DNA of 64,000 nt, taken from contig NZ_CP053452.2 in the NCBI RefSeq assembly GCF_013128195.2, forward strand, positions 1,550,001-1,614,000, written 5' to 3'. The first letter of the stretch is position 1. Each line of letters begins with the position of its first letter. The position numbers and the translations under genes were made by a program. Source of the stretch: Frigoriglobus tundricola (GTDB taxonomy: Bacteria > Planctomycetota > Planctomycetia > Gemmatales > Gemmataceae). Positions 1 through 9,700 of the stretch are shown piece after piece. The notes under the pieces were generated by a model, which made no database searches, had not been told where the DNA came from, and saw only the letters and a program-made list of their open reading frames with translations.

Positions 1-3000
1 CGAAGTACCCCATCCTGCAAGGCCCGATGACCCGGGTGAGCGACACGGCCGCGTTCGCGGACGCCGTGGCCGCGGGCGGCGCCCTGCCCTTCCTCGCGCT
101 CGCGCTGCTCCGCAAGGCGGAAACCGAAAAGCTCCTGGCCGAAACGAAGGCGAAGGTCGGACCGAAGCCCTGGGGCGTCGGCATCCTCGGTTTCGTCCCG
201 AACGAGATCCGGAGCGAGCAGCTCGAAGCGATCCGCACGCACAAGCCGCCGTTCGCGATCATCGCCGGCGGGCGCCCCGATCAGGCCCGCGAACTCGAAG
301 CGTTAGGCGTCCCGACGTACCTGCACGTACCGTCGCCGGGCCTGCTGAAGATGTTCCTCAAGGACGGCTCCCGGCGGTTCATCTTCGAGGGCCAGGAGTG
401 CGGCGGGCACATCGGCCCGCGCGCGAGCTTCGCGCTCTGGGAGGCGATGGTCGAAGTCCTCGTGGACCACATCGGCGGGAAACCCGCCGACGACCTGCAC
501 GTCGTCTTCGCCGGGGGCATTCACGACGCGCTCTCCGCGGGCATGGTCGCGGCCCTGAGCGCCGTGCTGGCGGAGAAGGGCGTGAAGGTCGGGGTGCTCC
601 TCGGCACGTCGTACCTTTTCACGAAGGAAGCGGTTGCGGGTGGAGCGATCACGGAACGGTTCCAGAAGGAAGCCCTCGCCTGTGCCGAGACGGTGCTGCT
701 CGAAACCGGCCCCGGCCACGCGATCCGCTGCATCCCGACGCCCTACGCCGACGTGTTCGAGGCCGAAAAGCGGAAGCTGCGTGCGGAGGGCAAGTCGCCG
801 CTGGAAGTCGGCATCGCGCTCGAGCGCATGAACCTCGGCCGGCTGCGCGTTGCCAGTAAAGGTGTCGATCGCGCGGCGTCGGCGAACGGCAACGGCAGCG
901 GCCTCTCGGACGTGACGCCGGACGACCAGTTCGCCCGCGGCATGTACATGATCGGCCAGATCGCCGCGCTCCGCGACACGGTCACCACGATTGCGGAACT
1001 GCACGCAGACGTGACCGGCGGCCTTGTGCTGCCGGAGGTGAACGCGGCCCCCCAGAACCCGGAACTGCCGCCGCCGCCGCCCTGCGACGTCGCGATCGTC
1101 GGGCTGTCCTGCTTCTACCCCGGTTCGACCTCCCTGTGGGGCTACTGGGAAAACATCCTCGCGAAGACCAACGCGGTCATCGAGATCCCGCCGAGCCACT
1201 GGGACTGGCGCCTCTACTACGACCCGGACCCGCGGGCCCGCGACAAGATGGTGTCGAAGTGGGGCGGGTTCATGTCGGACGTCACGTTCGACCCGCTGAA
1301 GTACGGCATCACGCCCAAGAGCATCCCGAACATCGAGCCGCTGCAACTCCTGCTGCTCGAAGCGGTGAACCAGGCGCTCGGCGACGCCGGCTACCTCGAT
1401 CGGCCGTTCGCCCGCGAACGCACCTGCGCCATCCTCGGCGTCGGCGGCGGCGGCATGCCGTTGTCCGTCTCGTACGGCTTCCGCGCCTGTATGCCGCTGA
1501 TGGACACCATCCCCGGCGTGCAGACGCGCTCCGACGACGTGATCCGGCTCGGGCAGGGGATTCTGCCCGAGTGGACCGAGGACTCGTTCCCCGGCATCCT
1601 GCTGAACGTCGCGGCCGGGCGGGTGGCGAACCGGTTCAACCTCGGCGGCCCGAACATGGCGATCGACGCCGCGTGCGGGTCGTCGCTCGCGGCCCTCTAC
1701 GCCGGCGTCCGCGAACTCAACGACGGCACGAGCGACGTCGCCATCGTGATGGGCGGCGACGCCGTCCAAACGCCTTACGCCTATGTGGCGTTCTCGAAAA
1801 CGCACGCGCTCAGCCCGAAGGGCCGGTGCCGCCCGTTCGACGCGGACGCCGACGGCATCGCGCTCGCCGAGGGCGTGGGCGTCGCGGTGCTGAAGCGCCT
1901 CGCCGACGCCGAACGCGACGGCGACCGCATTTACGCCGTCATCAAGGGCGTGGGTGCGTCCAGTGACGGCCGCGACAAGGGGCTGACCGCACCGCGGGCC
2001 GAGGGCCAGCTCCGCGCCCTGCACCGCGCCTACGCTCAAGCCCGGGTGAACCCGGCCAACGTGGCGCTCGTGGAGGCCCACGGCACCGGCACCGTCGTCG
2101 GTGACCAGACCGAGGCCCGTGCGATCGGTCAGTTGCTGCGCGATGCCGGCGGCGAAGCGCAGTCCTGCGCCATCGGCTCGGTCAAGTCGATGATCGGGCA
2201 CAGTAAGTGCGCCGCCGGCCTCGCCGGGCTCATCAAAACGGCCTTCGCCCTGCACCACAAGGTGCTCCCGCCGACGCTCGTCGAGACGCCGAACCCGAAG
2301 GCGAACCTGGACGGCGGCCCGCTGTATTTGAACACCGAAGCGAAGCCGTGGGTCCACGGGCACGACCACCCGCGGACGGCCGGCGTGAGCGCCTTCGGCT
2401 TCGGCGGGACGAACTTCCACACGGTGCTGGAAGAGTACACCGGCGACTTCCTGAACCGGCCGAACACCGGCCTGCGCCAGTGGCCGGCGGAACTCCTGGT
2501 CTGGCGCCGCGCGGACACGGCCGCGCTGCTGTCGTCACTCAAGCAGGTGCGCGACGCGATCGCGGCCGGTGCTCAACCGGCACTCGCCGACCTCGCCGCG
2601 AGCGTGTGGCAGTCGAGCAAGGCCGTGCCGGCGACCGCGCCGCTCGTCGCCGTCGTCGCGACCACGCTCGAAGACCTCAAAGACAAGATCGACCTGGCCC
2701 TCGAAGCCGTTCCCAAGGCGAGTGACGCGCACGCGGACCCGCGCGGGGTGTACTTCCGCGCGGCCCCGACCGCCGCCGGGAAGGTCGCGTTCCTGTTCCC
2801 CGGCCAGGGGTCGCAGTACCCCGACATGCTAGCGCAGGTCGCGATGGCGTTCCCCGAAGTGCGGGACGTGCTCGACCGCGCCGAGAAGGCCCTCGCGGGC
2901 GATCTCGAAAAGCCGCTGGGCCGGTTCATCTATCCGCCCTCGCCGTTCACGCCGGACCAGGAGGCCGCGAACCGCAACGAGCTCCGGCGGACCGAGATCG

Positions 3001-6000
3001 CGCAGTCGTCCATCGGGGCGACGAGCCTCGGCATGTTCCGGCTGCTCACCGCCCTGGGCGTCGAGGCCGACTACTTCGCGGGGCACAGTTACGGCGAGTA
3101 CACGGCCCTCACCGCGGCCGGCGCGCTGGCTGAAGACGACCTCATGCGGCTCTCGTACAAGCGGGGCCGTGCGATCCGCGAAGCGGCCGTGACCGCACCG
3201 GGCGGCATGATCGCCGCCGACAACACCGCGGAGGCCATCGCGCCGGTGCTGAAGGGGCTCGCGGACGTGTGGATCGCGAACCACAACTCGCCCACACAAA
3301 CCGTGATCGCCGGGACCGAGGACGGCGTGAAAGCGGCCGCCGAAAAGTTACAGGCCGCCGGCATCCGCTCGCAGCGGATCGCGGTGGCCTGCGGGTTCCA
3401 CTCGCCGCTCATCGCCGGGGCCAAGCCGGCGCTGGCGGCGGCGCTCGCCGCGGCCACGTTCACGGCCCCGGTCAAGCCGGTGTTCTCGAACACGAGTGCC
3501 GTTCCGCACCCGGCGGACGGAGCGGTGATCGCGGCACAGTTGGCCGAACACCTCGTCTCGCCGGTCCGCTTCGCGGACGAAATTCGTGCGATGCACGACG
3601 CGGGCGCGCGGGTGTTCGTGGAAGTCGGCCCGCAGGCGGTGCTGACGGGTCTCGCGTCACAGATCCTCGCCGGCCGGCCGCACGTCGCCCTGGCGACCGA
3701 TACGAAGTCGCGCCCCGGCCTCGTTCAGCTCACGCACCTGCTCGGCCAGTTGTTCGCCGCGGGGGTACCGGCGAACCTCGACCGCCTCTTTGACGGCCGG
3801 GCCACGCAGCCGTTCGAACTGGCGAAGCTGAGCGCGAGCACCGGGAAGCCGACACCGGCCCCGACCACCTGGGTCGTCAACGGCGTGCGCAGCCGCCCGC
3901 TGAACGGTCCCGAACCGCGGTTGCTCGGCCAGACGTTCCCCGCCGCCCCGGCGAGCGGCGGGGGTGCGCCCGCCGCGAAAGCGAACCCCGACCCGGTACC
4001 CGTGCTTCAGACGAAAGCACCTGCTTCTCAGACGGGCGAGAGCATCCCGAGCGATCGCGCTGCTCGGGGGGCTGACGCCCCCCGCTCGCCGAGACCAACC
4101 GCCCCCGCTCCGATCCCGACCACGCCCGCCGTCACCACTCCCTCACGAGCGATGATGCACACCACCGATACGCCGCACCCCGTTCCGGCTCCTTCGACGA
4201 ACGGGCACCCCGTGCCGCACGCGGCCGCGGAGGGCGCTGCCGCAGTGATGATGCGGTTTCAGGACGTTATGGCGCGCTTTCTCGACACACAGAAGAGCGT
4301 GATGCTCGGCTTCCTCGGCGCCTCGAACGGCACCCCGCACACGGCCGCGCCGGCACCCCCGACCAACGGGCGCGCCGCACCCAGCGTCGTGCCCTCGACG
4401 AACGGTCGGCTCGTCCCACCGCCCGTCGCGCACACGAACGGTCATCACGCGCCCGTACCGGTGTCAACACCCGCGCCCGTTAACCGCCTCGCGCCAGAAG
4501 TGGCCGCGCGGCCGGTCGCCGTGCCCGCCACGAACGGCAAGCACGACTCCAACGGCAAGCACGAGACAATAGTCAAGCAAGTCCCGGTCGAAGCCGCGCC
4601 GGTCAAGAAGGCGCCCGGGGCACTCGACCGCGACACGCTCCTCGCGCGGTTGCTCGATCTCGTCAGCGAACGCACCGGCTACCCGAAAGAGGCGCTCAGC
4701 ATCGACCTCGACCTCGAAGCCGACCTAGGTGTCGATTCGATCAAGCGCGTCGAAGTCCTCGGCGCGCTCGCCGAGAGCATCGAGGCCGGTGCGGACGGCA
4801 AGCAGCCGAACCTGGAGATGGAGAAGCTCTCCGTCATCAAGACGCTGCGCGGCATCGCCGATTACGTCATGGGCGCGCTGAACGAAGCCGCCCCGGCCCC
4901 GGCTATCGCGGCCGCACCCACGCCGCCGTCCACGAACGGCAAGCACGCCACCCCCGCGCTCGCGCCCGCCGCAACCGCCGCCGGCGACTTGCACCCCGGC
5001 GCGAGACAGGGCGACGTGCAGCGCCTCGTCGTGCGGTTGATCGACGCCCCGCTGCCGATCCGGCCGCGGTTCTCCCCGCCGACCGGGACCATCGTCATCA
5101 CCGACGACCGGCTCGGCACCGCACGGGAACTGGCCGACCGGCTCGCCGAACTCGACATCAAGACCGTTATCGTTCGTATGGGCGAAGCGAAGGACGGGTT
5201 CGCGGCCGACCTCACGGACCCGGCCGCGGTGACCGCCCTCCTGGGCCGCATCCGTGAGAAGTGCGGCCCGGTGTCCGGGCTCGTCCACCTGCTCCCGCTG
5301 GCCGAGCCCCCGGTCGGCGAAACGGCGGAACAGCGGATGCGCCGCGAGGTGAAATCGCTGTACCTGCTCGCCCGCGGGCTCGAAACCGACGTCCGCGAAG
5401 CGGGCAAGGCCGGCTCCGCGGTGCTGCTCGCGGTCACCGCGATGGGCGGCACGATGGGCTTCGGGGACGACCTACCGGCCGACTTTTTCGCCGGACACGG
5501 GGGCATCGCCGGGTTCACGAAGTGCCTCGGCTACGAGTGGCCCGAGGTGACCGTACGCGTCGTGGACGTGAGCACCGAAACGCCGGCGCCGCGCCTGGTC
5601 GAACAGCTGATGGGCGAGCTCGGCGACCCGGACGGCCCGTTCGAGGTCGGCCGCGCCGGCGAGTTCCGGAAGACCTGGCAGGTCGATCCCGGCCCGCTCA
5701 CGAAAGATGCCCCGGCCGTCGAACTCGACGCGAACGCCACCGTGCTCGTCACCGGGGGCGCCCGCGGGATCACGGCGAAGGTCGCGCGCGAAATCGCGGC
5801 CCGGTACAAGTCGAAGCTGGTGCTGGTCGGCAGCTCGCCCGCGCCGGCGACCGAATCGGCCGATACGGCGGCGCTGGCACTGCCGGCCGAGATCAAGGCG
5901 GCGCTCCTGAAGCAGCTCCCGGACGCGAAGCCGGCCGCCGTCGAGGCCGCGTACAAGCGGCTCCTGAAGGACCGCGAGATCCGCGCCAACCTGGACGCGA

Positions 6001-6605
6001 TCCGGGCCGCCGGCGGGACGGCCGAGTACCGCTGCGTGGACGTCCGCGACGCGGCCGCCTTCGGCGGGCTCATCGACGAACTGGATGCGGCCGGGGGCAT
6101 CGCCGGCGTGATCCACGGCGCCGGCGTGATCGAGGACAAGTTGCTCCGCGACAAGACGCCCGAATCGTTCGACCGCGTGTTCGGCACGAAGGTGGACAGC
6201 GCCCTCACGCTCGCCCGCAAGCTCGACCCGGCGAAGCTCAAGTTCTTCGCGCTGTTCGCGTCGATCACCAGCCGCTACGGCAACCGCGGGCAGTCCGACT
6301 ACGCGGCGGCGAACGAGGTGCTGAGCAAGCTGGCGTGCGACCTGGACCGCAAGTGGCCGGGCCGGGTGGTGTCGGTGGCGTGGGGGCCGTGGGCCGAGGT
6401 GGGGATGGTCGCCGACCTGGCGAAACACCTCGTGGCCCGCGGGTTGAAGCTGATCGAACCCGCCGTGGGCGCCGGCTTCGCGGTGGACGAGGTGATTTTC
6501 GGCGCGAAAGGCGAGCCCGAGGTGATCGTCGCCGGCGGGACCGAGCACGCGCCGAAGCCGAAGCGGCCGAGCGAGCAGCCGGTTACCGTCGGGGCCGGCG
6601 GGTGA
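1..6605 (+). CDS. PUFA-synthase-like type I polyketide synthase: ER-KS-AT-ACP-KR (5'-partial)
   Basis: Iterative multidomain synthase. The reading frame is already open at base 3 (KYPILQGPMTRVSD precedes the first ATG at 27), and this is a typical PfaD/nitronate-monooxygenase N-terminus, so the gene begins left of the window. Numbering from the ATG at 27: PfaD-like FMN enoyl reductase about 1-330; ketosynthase about 350-830 with Cys550 (DAACGSS) and His685 (EAHGTGT); acyltransferase about 920-1240 with Ser1021 (GHSYGEY); a Pro/Ala-rich linker with repeated TNG motifs; one ACP with Ser1571 (LGVDSIKR); ketoreductase from about 1900 with TGGARGIT and Tyr2092. Canonical PfaA has several tandem ACPs and PfaD is separate, so the N-terminal reductase fusion and single ACP are unusual. 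The next gene supplies a second AT and the dehydratase. The product is unknown; a long-chain secondary lipid is inferred. Confidence 0.93.
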   Translation, partial: KYPILQGPMTRVSDTAAFADAVAAGGALPFLALALLRKAETEKLLAETKAKVGPKPWGVGILGFVPNEIRSEQLEAIRTHKPPFAIIAGGRPDQARELEALGVPTYLHVPSPGLLKMFLKDGSRRFIFEGQECGGHIGPRASFALWEAMVEVLVDHIGGKPADDLHVVFAGGIHDALSAGMVAALSAVLAEKGVKVGVLLGTSYLFTKEAVAGGAITERFQKEALACAETVLLETGPGHAIRCIPTPYADVFEAEKRKLRAEGKSPLEVGIALERMNLGRLRVASKGVDRAASANGNGSGLSDVTPDDQFARGMYMIGQIAALRDTVTTIAELHADVTGGLVLPEVNAAPQNPELPPPPPCDVAIVGLSCFYPGSTSLWGYWENILAKTNAVIEIPPSHWDWRLYYDPDPRARDKMVSKWGGFMSDVTFDPLKYGITPKSIPNIEPLQLLLLEAVNQALGDAGYLDRPFARERTCAILGVGGGGMPLSVSYGFRACMPLMDTIPGVQTRSDDVIRLGQGILPEWTEDSFPGILLNVAAGRVANRFNLGGPNMAIDAACGSSLAALYAGVRELNDGTSDVAIVMGGDAVQTPYAYVAFSKTHALSPKGRCRPFDADADGIALAEGVGVAVLKRLADAERDGDRIYAVIKGVGASSDGRDKGLTAPRAEGQLRALHRAYAQARVNPANVALVEAHGTGTVVGDQTEARAIGQLLRDAGGEAQSCAIGSVKSMIGHSKCAAGLAGLIKTAFALHHKVLPPTLVETPNPKANLDGGPLYLNTEAKPWVHGHDHPRTAGVSAFGFGGTNFHTVLEEYTGDFLNRPNTGLRQWPAELLVWRRADTAALLSSLKQVRDAIAAGAQPALADLAASVWQSSKAVPATAPLVAVVATTLEDLKDKIDLALEAVPKASDAHADPRGVYFRAAPTAAGKVAFLFPGQGSQYPDMLAQVAMAFPEVRDVLDRAEKALAGDLEKPLGRFIYPPSPFTPDQEAANRNELRRTEIAQSSIGATSLGMFRLLTALGVEADYFAGHSYGEYTALTAAGALAEDDLMRLSYKRGRAIREAAVTAPGGMIAADNTAEAIAPVLKGLADVWIANHNSPTQTVIAGTEDGVKAAAEKLQAAGIRSQRIAVACGFHSPLIAGAKPALAAALAAATFTAPVKPVFSNTSAVPHPADGAVIAAQLAEHLVSPVRFADEIRAMHDAGARVFVEVGPQAVLTGLASQILAGRPHVALATDTKSRPGLVQLTHLLGQLFAAGVPANLDRLFDGRATQPFELAKLSASTGKPTPAPTTWVVNGVRSRPLNGPEPRLLGQTFPAAPASGGGAPAAKANPDPVPVLQTKAPASQTGESIPSDRAARGADAPRSPRPTAPAPIPTTPAVTTPSRAMMHTTDTPHPVPAPSTNGHPVPHAAAEGAAAVMMRFQDVMARFLDTQKSVMLGFLGASNGTPHTAAPAPPTNGRAAPSVVPSTNGRLVPPPVAHTNGHHAPVPVSTPAPVNRLAPEVAARPVAVPATNGKHDSNGKHETIVKQVPVEAAPVKKAPGALDRDTLLARLLDLVSERTGYPKEALSIDLDLEADLGVDSIKRVEVLGALAESIEAGADGKQPNLEMEKLSVIKTLRGIADYVMGALNEAAPAPAIAAAPTPPSTNGKHATPALAPAATAAGDLHPGARQGDVQRLVVRLIDAPLPIRPRFSPPTGTIVITDDRLGTARELADRLAELDIKTVIVRMGEAKDGFAADLTDPAAVTALLGRIREKCGPVSGLVHLLPLAEPPVGETAEQRMRREVKSLYLLARGLETDVREAGKAGSAVLLAVTAMGGTMGFGDDLPADFFAGHGGIAGFTKCLGYEWPEVTVRVVDVSTETPAPRLVEQLMGELGDPDGPFEVGRAGEFRKTWQVDPGPLTKDAPAVELDANATVLVTGGARGITAKVAREIAARYKSKLVLVGSSPAPATESADTAALALPAEIKAALLKQLPDAKPAAVEAAYKRLLKDREIRANLDAIRAAGGTAEYRCVDVRDAAAFGGLIDELDAAGGIAGVIHGAGVIEDKLLRDKTPESFDRVFGTKVDSALTLARKLDPAKLKFFALFASITSRYGNRGQSDYAAANEVLSKLACDLDRKWPGRVVSVAWGPWAEVGMVADLAKHLVARGLKLIEPAVGAGFAVDEVIFGAKGEPEVIVAGGTEHAPKPKRPSEQPVTVGAGG
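4063..4093. repeat. GC palindrome of a dispersed family, inside PKS coding sequence
   Basis: A 31-nt element with an 8-bp GC stem (4065-4072 and 4077-4084) around a TGAC loop. It matches 32993-33023 at 30 of 31 positions, and that copy overlaps the end of a sugar-kinase gene. Here it is read through in frame as part of the Pro/Ala-rich linker between AT and ACP. A mobile or REP-like palindrome captured by a tolerant linker is inferred. Confidence 0.7.
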
Positions 6606-6628
6606 TTGACGAGCCTTTCTCCCCACCG

Positions 6629-6656
6629 GAGTCACAGGGCTTCCGCCCTGTGACTC
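6629..6656. repeat. Perfect 12-bp palindrome between the two PKS genes
   Basis: Bases 6629-6640 and 6645-6656 are exact reverse complements around a TTCC loop. It lies between the stop of the first synthase gene (6605) and the start of the second (6760). It could act as an mRNA-stabilising hairpin or weak terminator. There is no U-tract, and it resembles the other intergenic palindromes of this window, so a dispersed repeat is the simpler reading. Confidence 0.6.
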
Positions 6657-6759
6657 ACAGGCGAAGAATGGCTGCTCCTCCTCTTCGACTTCGGGCCCGG
6701 AGGGGCCGCCGGTCGTTGTGCCTCTGCTGTGTTCCGTTGCGGGCGTAACCGGACTCCTC

Positions 6760-9700
6760 ATGCCTTCCACCCTGACCGAACCGCCGCCGCGTTCCGCCCC
6801 ACCCGCAATCGGATGGGACACGGAGCTGTTCGTCCTCCGCGGCGACGATCGCGCGATGCTCGGTGCGAGCGCCCGAGCGCTCGCGGCGGCCGTCGAGGAG
6901 CAACCCGGAGCCGGGCTCGCGGACCTGGCCGCCCTGCTCGGGGCGGAGATGAAACCCGGCGGGGCGCGGCTCGCGGTGGTCGCGGGGTCGCGGACCGACC
7001 TCGTCGCCCGACTCAGCCGCGCCGCCGACCGGCTCGCTGACCCCAAGTGCAAGCAGATCCGTGACGCGAACGGCATCTACTACTTCGACTCGCCGCTGAC
7101 ACAGCAAGGCACGGTCGCCCTCCTCTTTCCCGGCGAGGGCGCGCAGTACCTGAACATGCTCGCGGACCTGTGCGGCGTGTTCCCGGAGGTGGAGGAGACC
7201 TTCGCGTGGTGCGACCGGTTGGCGGAAGAGGCCGGGCGGCCCGAATCGTCGCTGCGCCGGGTGCTGCACCTCCCGCCGGACGCGACCGCCGGGGACCGGG
7301 CCGCCGCCGAGGCGGAACTCCGCGGCCTGGGGCCGTCCATCTTCGGCGTGCTGCTCGCGGACCAGGCGATCTTCCGCGTGATCCAGAACCTCCAAGTGCC
7401 CGTGTCCGCGATGGCCGGACACAGCGCCGGCGAACTCGGCGCGCTCCTGGCGAGCGGGGCGATGCGGTCGCAGGACCAGCACGGCTCGCGGCTGCCGGAA
7501 ATCATGGAGATCATGCAGCGGCAGGAAAGTACGGCGGGCGGGCCGGACGTGGCCCTGCTCGCCGTCGGGGCCGGGCGCGTGGCGGTCGAGGAGGCCGCCA
7601 CCGCGGTGGCCGGCGGCGCCGTCGTGGTGGCGATGGACAACTGCCCGCACCAGTGCGTCGCGGTCGGACCGACGCACCTCGTCGCGGCGGTCGAAAGCGC
7701 GCTCACCGAGAAGGGCGTCATTTCCGAGCGCCTGCCGTTCAAGCGGCCCTACCACACGCCGCTGTTCGAGCCGTACATGGGCGCGCTGCGCGAGCTGTTC
7801 GTTGACGTGCCCTTCGTTCCCCCGACCGCGCCGGTTTACAGTTGCTCCACGGGCGCCCTCTTCCCGACGGACCCGGACGCCGTGCGGCAACTCGCGGTGA
7901 ACCACTGGGTCTCGCCGGTCGAGTTCACGCGGATGATCGAGACGATGCACGCGGACGGCGTGCGGGTGTTCGTGGAGTGCGGCCCGCGCGGCAACCTGTC
8001 GGCGTTCGTGGAAGACATTCTCCGCGGCAAACCGTTCGCCGCGGTGCCCGCCAACCTGCCGCGCAAGAGCGGCCCGACGCAGATCAACCACATGGTCGCA
8101 CAACTGGTCGCGCACGGCGTGGATCTGAACCTCGGGCACCTGTACGAAGGCAGGAGACCGGCGCCCCCGGCCCCCCTCCCTTCCCACGGCACTGTCAGCG
8201 GAGCTTCGCGCGGGCCGGAGGAAGGGAGGGGGGAGAAAGACCGTCGGAACACCGTCGCCTTCGCGGAATCGGAGGAAGCGTCACGCGCCGTCACCCCCTT
8301 CCCTTTAGGGAGGGGGGCCGGGGGGGTAGGTCCTTCTGCCGTTGTCCACGCCTACCTCGACGTGATGGAGCAGTTCCTCGACACCCAGCGCGCGGTCATG
8401 ACCGCGTTTCTGAGTGGTCACCCCGCACCGGAGGCCCTGCCGTCGGAGCTGTTCGCGGCGCTCGATTTTGCGCTGCCCGGTTCCGATCAGGCGGACGCAG
8501 CTCCGGTGGCGCAGCTACCGGAAGCCGACAAGCCCCTCTGCCTCCTCGGGGCGATCGTCCGTCACGAGCCGGGCCGTGAAATCGTCTTCCGCCGCGTAAT
8601 GGACGAACACGAAGACCTGTACGTGGACGACCACACGCTCGGCGGCCGGGGGGTGAGCCGCGTCGAACCGAGCCAGAACGGGTTGCCCGTCCTCCCGATG
8701 ACCTTCAGCCTCGAAGCAATGGCGCAGGCCGCACAGCTCCTCGCGCCGGGCAAGGTCGTGGTGGCGATCCGCAACGTCCGCATGCTGCGGTGGCTCCCGT
8801 TCGATCCGGAACCGACCACACTGGAAGTCCGGGCCGCCGTCACCCTGGCCGACCCGGAAACCGGCGTGGTGGAGGTGAAGGCGGACGTCCGCGACCTGGG
8901 CAACATCTTCGTGCGCGACGGCGCGAACAAGGCCGCGTGCGATGCGATCGTCGTCCTCGCCGATCAGTTCCCGGAGCCGCCGGACCCGCTCCCGTTCGCG
9001 CTCACGGCCGAGCAGCCGTGCCGCTCGACCGTCGAAGACCTCCGGCGGAACATGTTCCACGGGCCGCTGTTCCAGATGATCCGCTCGCTCGGGCGCACCG
9101 GGCGCGAGGGGATCGAGGGCACGCTCGAAGTACAGGGGCGCGACCGCTGGTTCCGGTCCGATCCCGACCCGCGCGTCGCGATCGACCCCGTCCTCGTGGA
9201 CGCGGCCATGCACATCCTCGGCGCGTGGCACCTGGAGCAACCGGACTGGTCCGGCCGCATCCTCCTACCGATCGGGGTGAACCGGATCGATTTCTTCGGC
9301 CCGATTCCGCCGGTCGGCGCGCTCCTCAAGCTGCGCGGCCACAACGAAGAAGAAACCGCCCGGCAGGTCCGACACGGCGTGGAACTGTTCGCGCCGGACG
9401 GCCGGCTGTGGTTCCGGATGACCGGTGCGAGCTACTGGCGCTTCTACCTGCCGTTCGGCGACGTGAACTTCTTCGGGCCGAAGGACCAATATTACCTCAG
9501 CACCCGCTGCCCGGCCGCCGAGCCGACGACAGCAGCCCGTTCGCCCCGCTGCTATTTCCTCGACCCGCCGGCGGACCTACAGCAGCCGGTGCTGCGGGCC
9601 TCCGGTGTGCGGGTCACCATGACGCCCCGAGAGATCTCGGAATTCAACGCCTGGACGGGCACCGATTCCGCGCGCTCGAACTGGTTCTTCGGCCGCCTGG

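Noticed and set aside
303-2420. Long open frame on the minus strand (about 705 codons) opposite the PKS
   Set aside because: Arg/Gly/Val-rich, no recognisable domain, and fully antisense to conserved ER and KS domains. It is a by-product of high-GC codon use.
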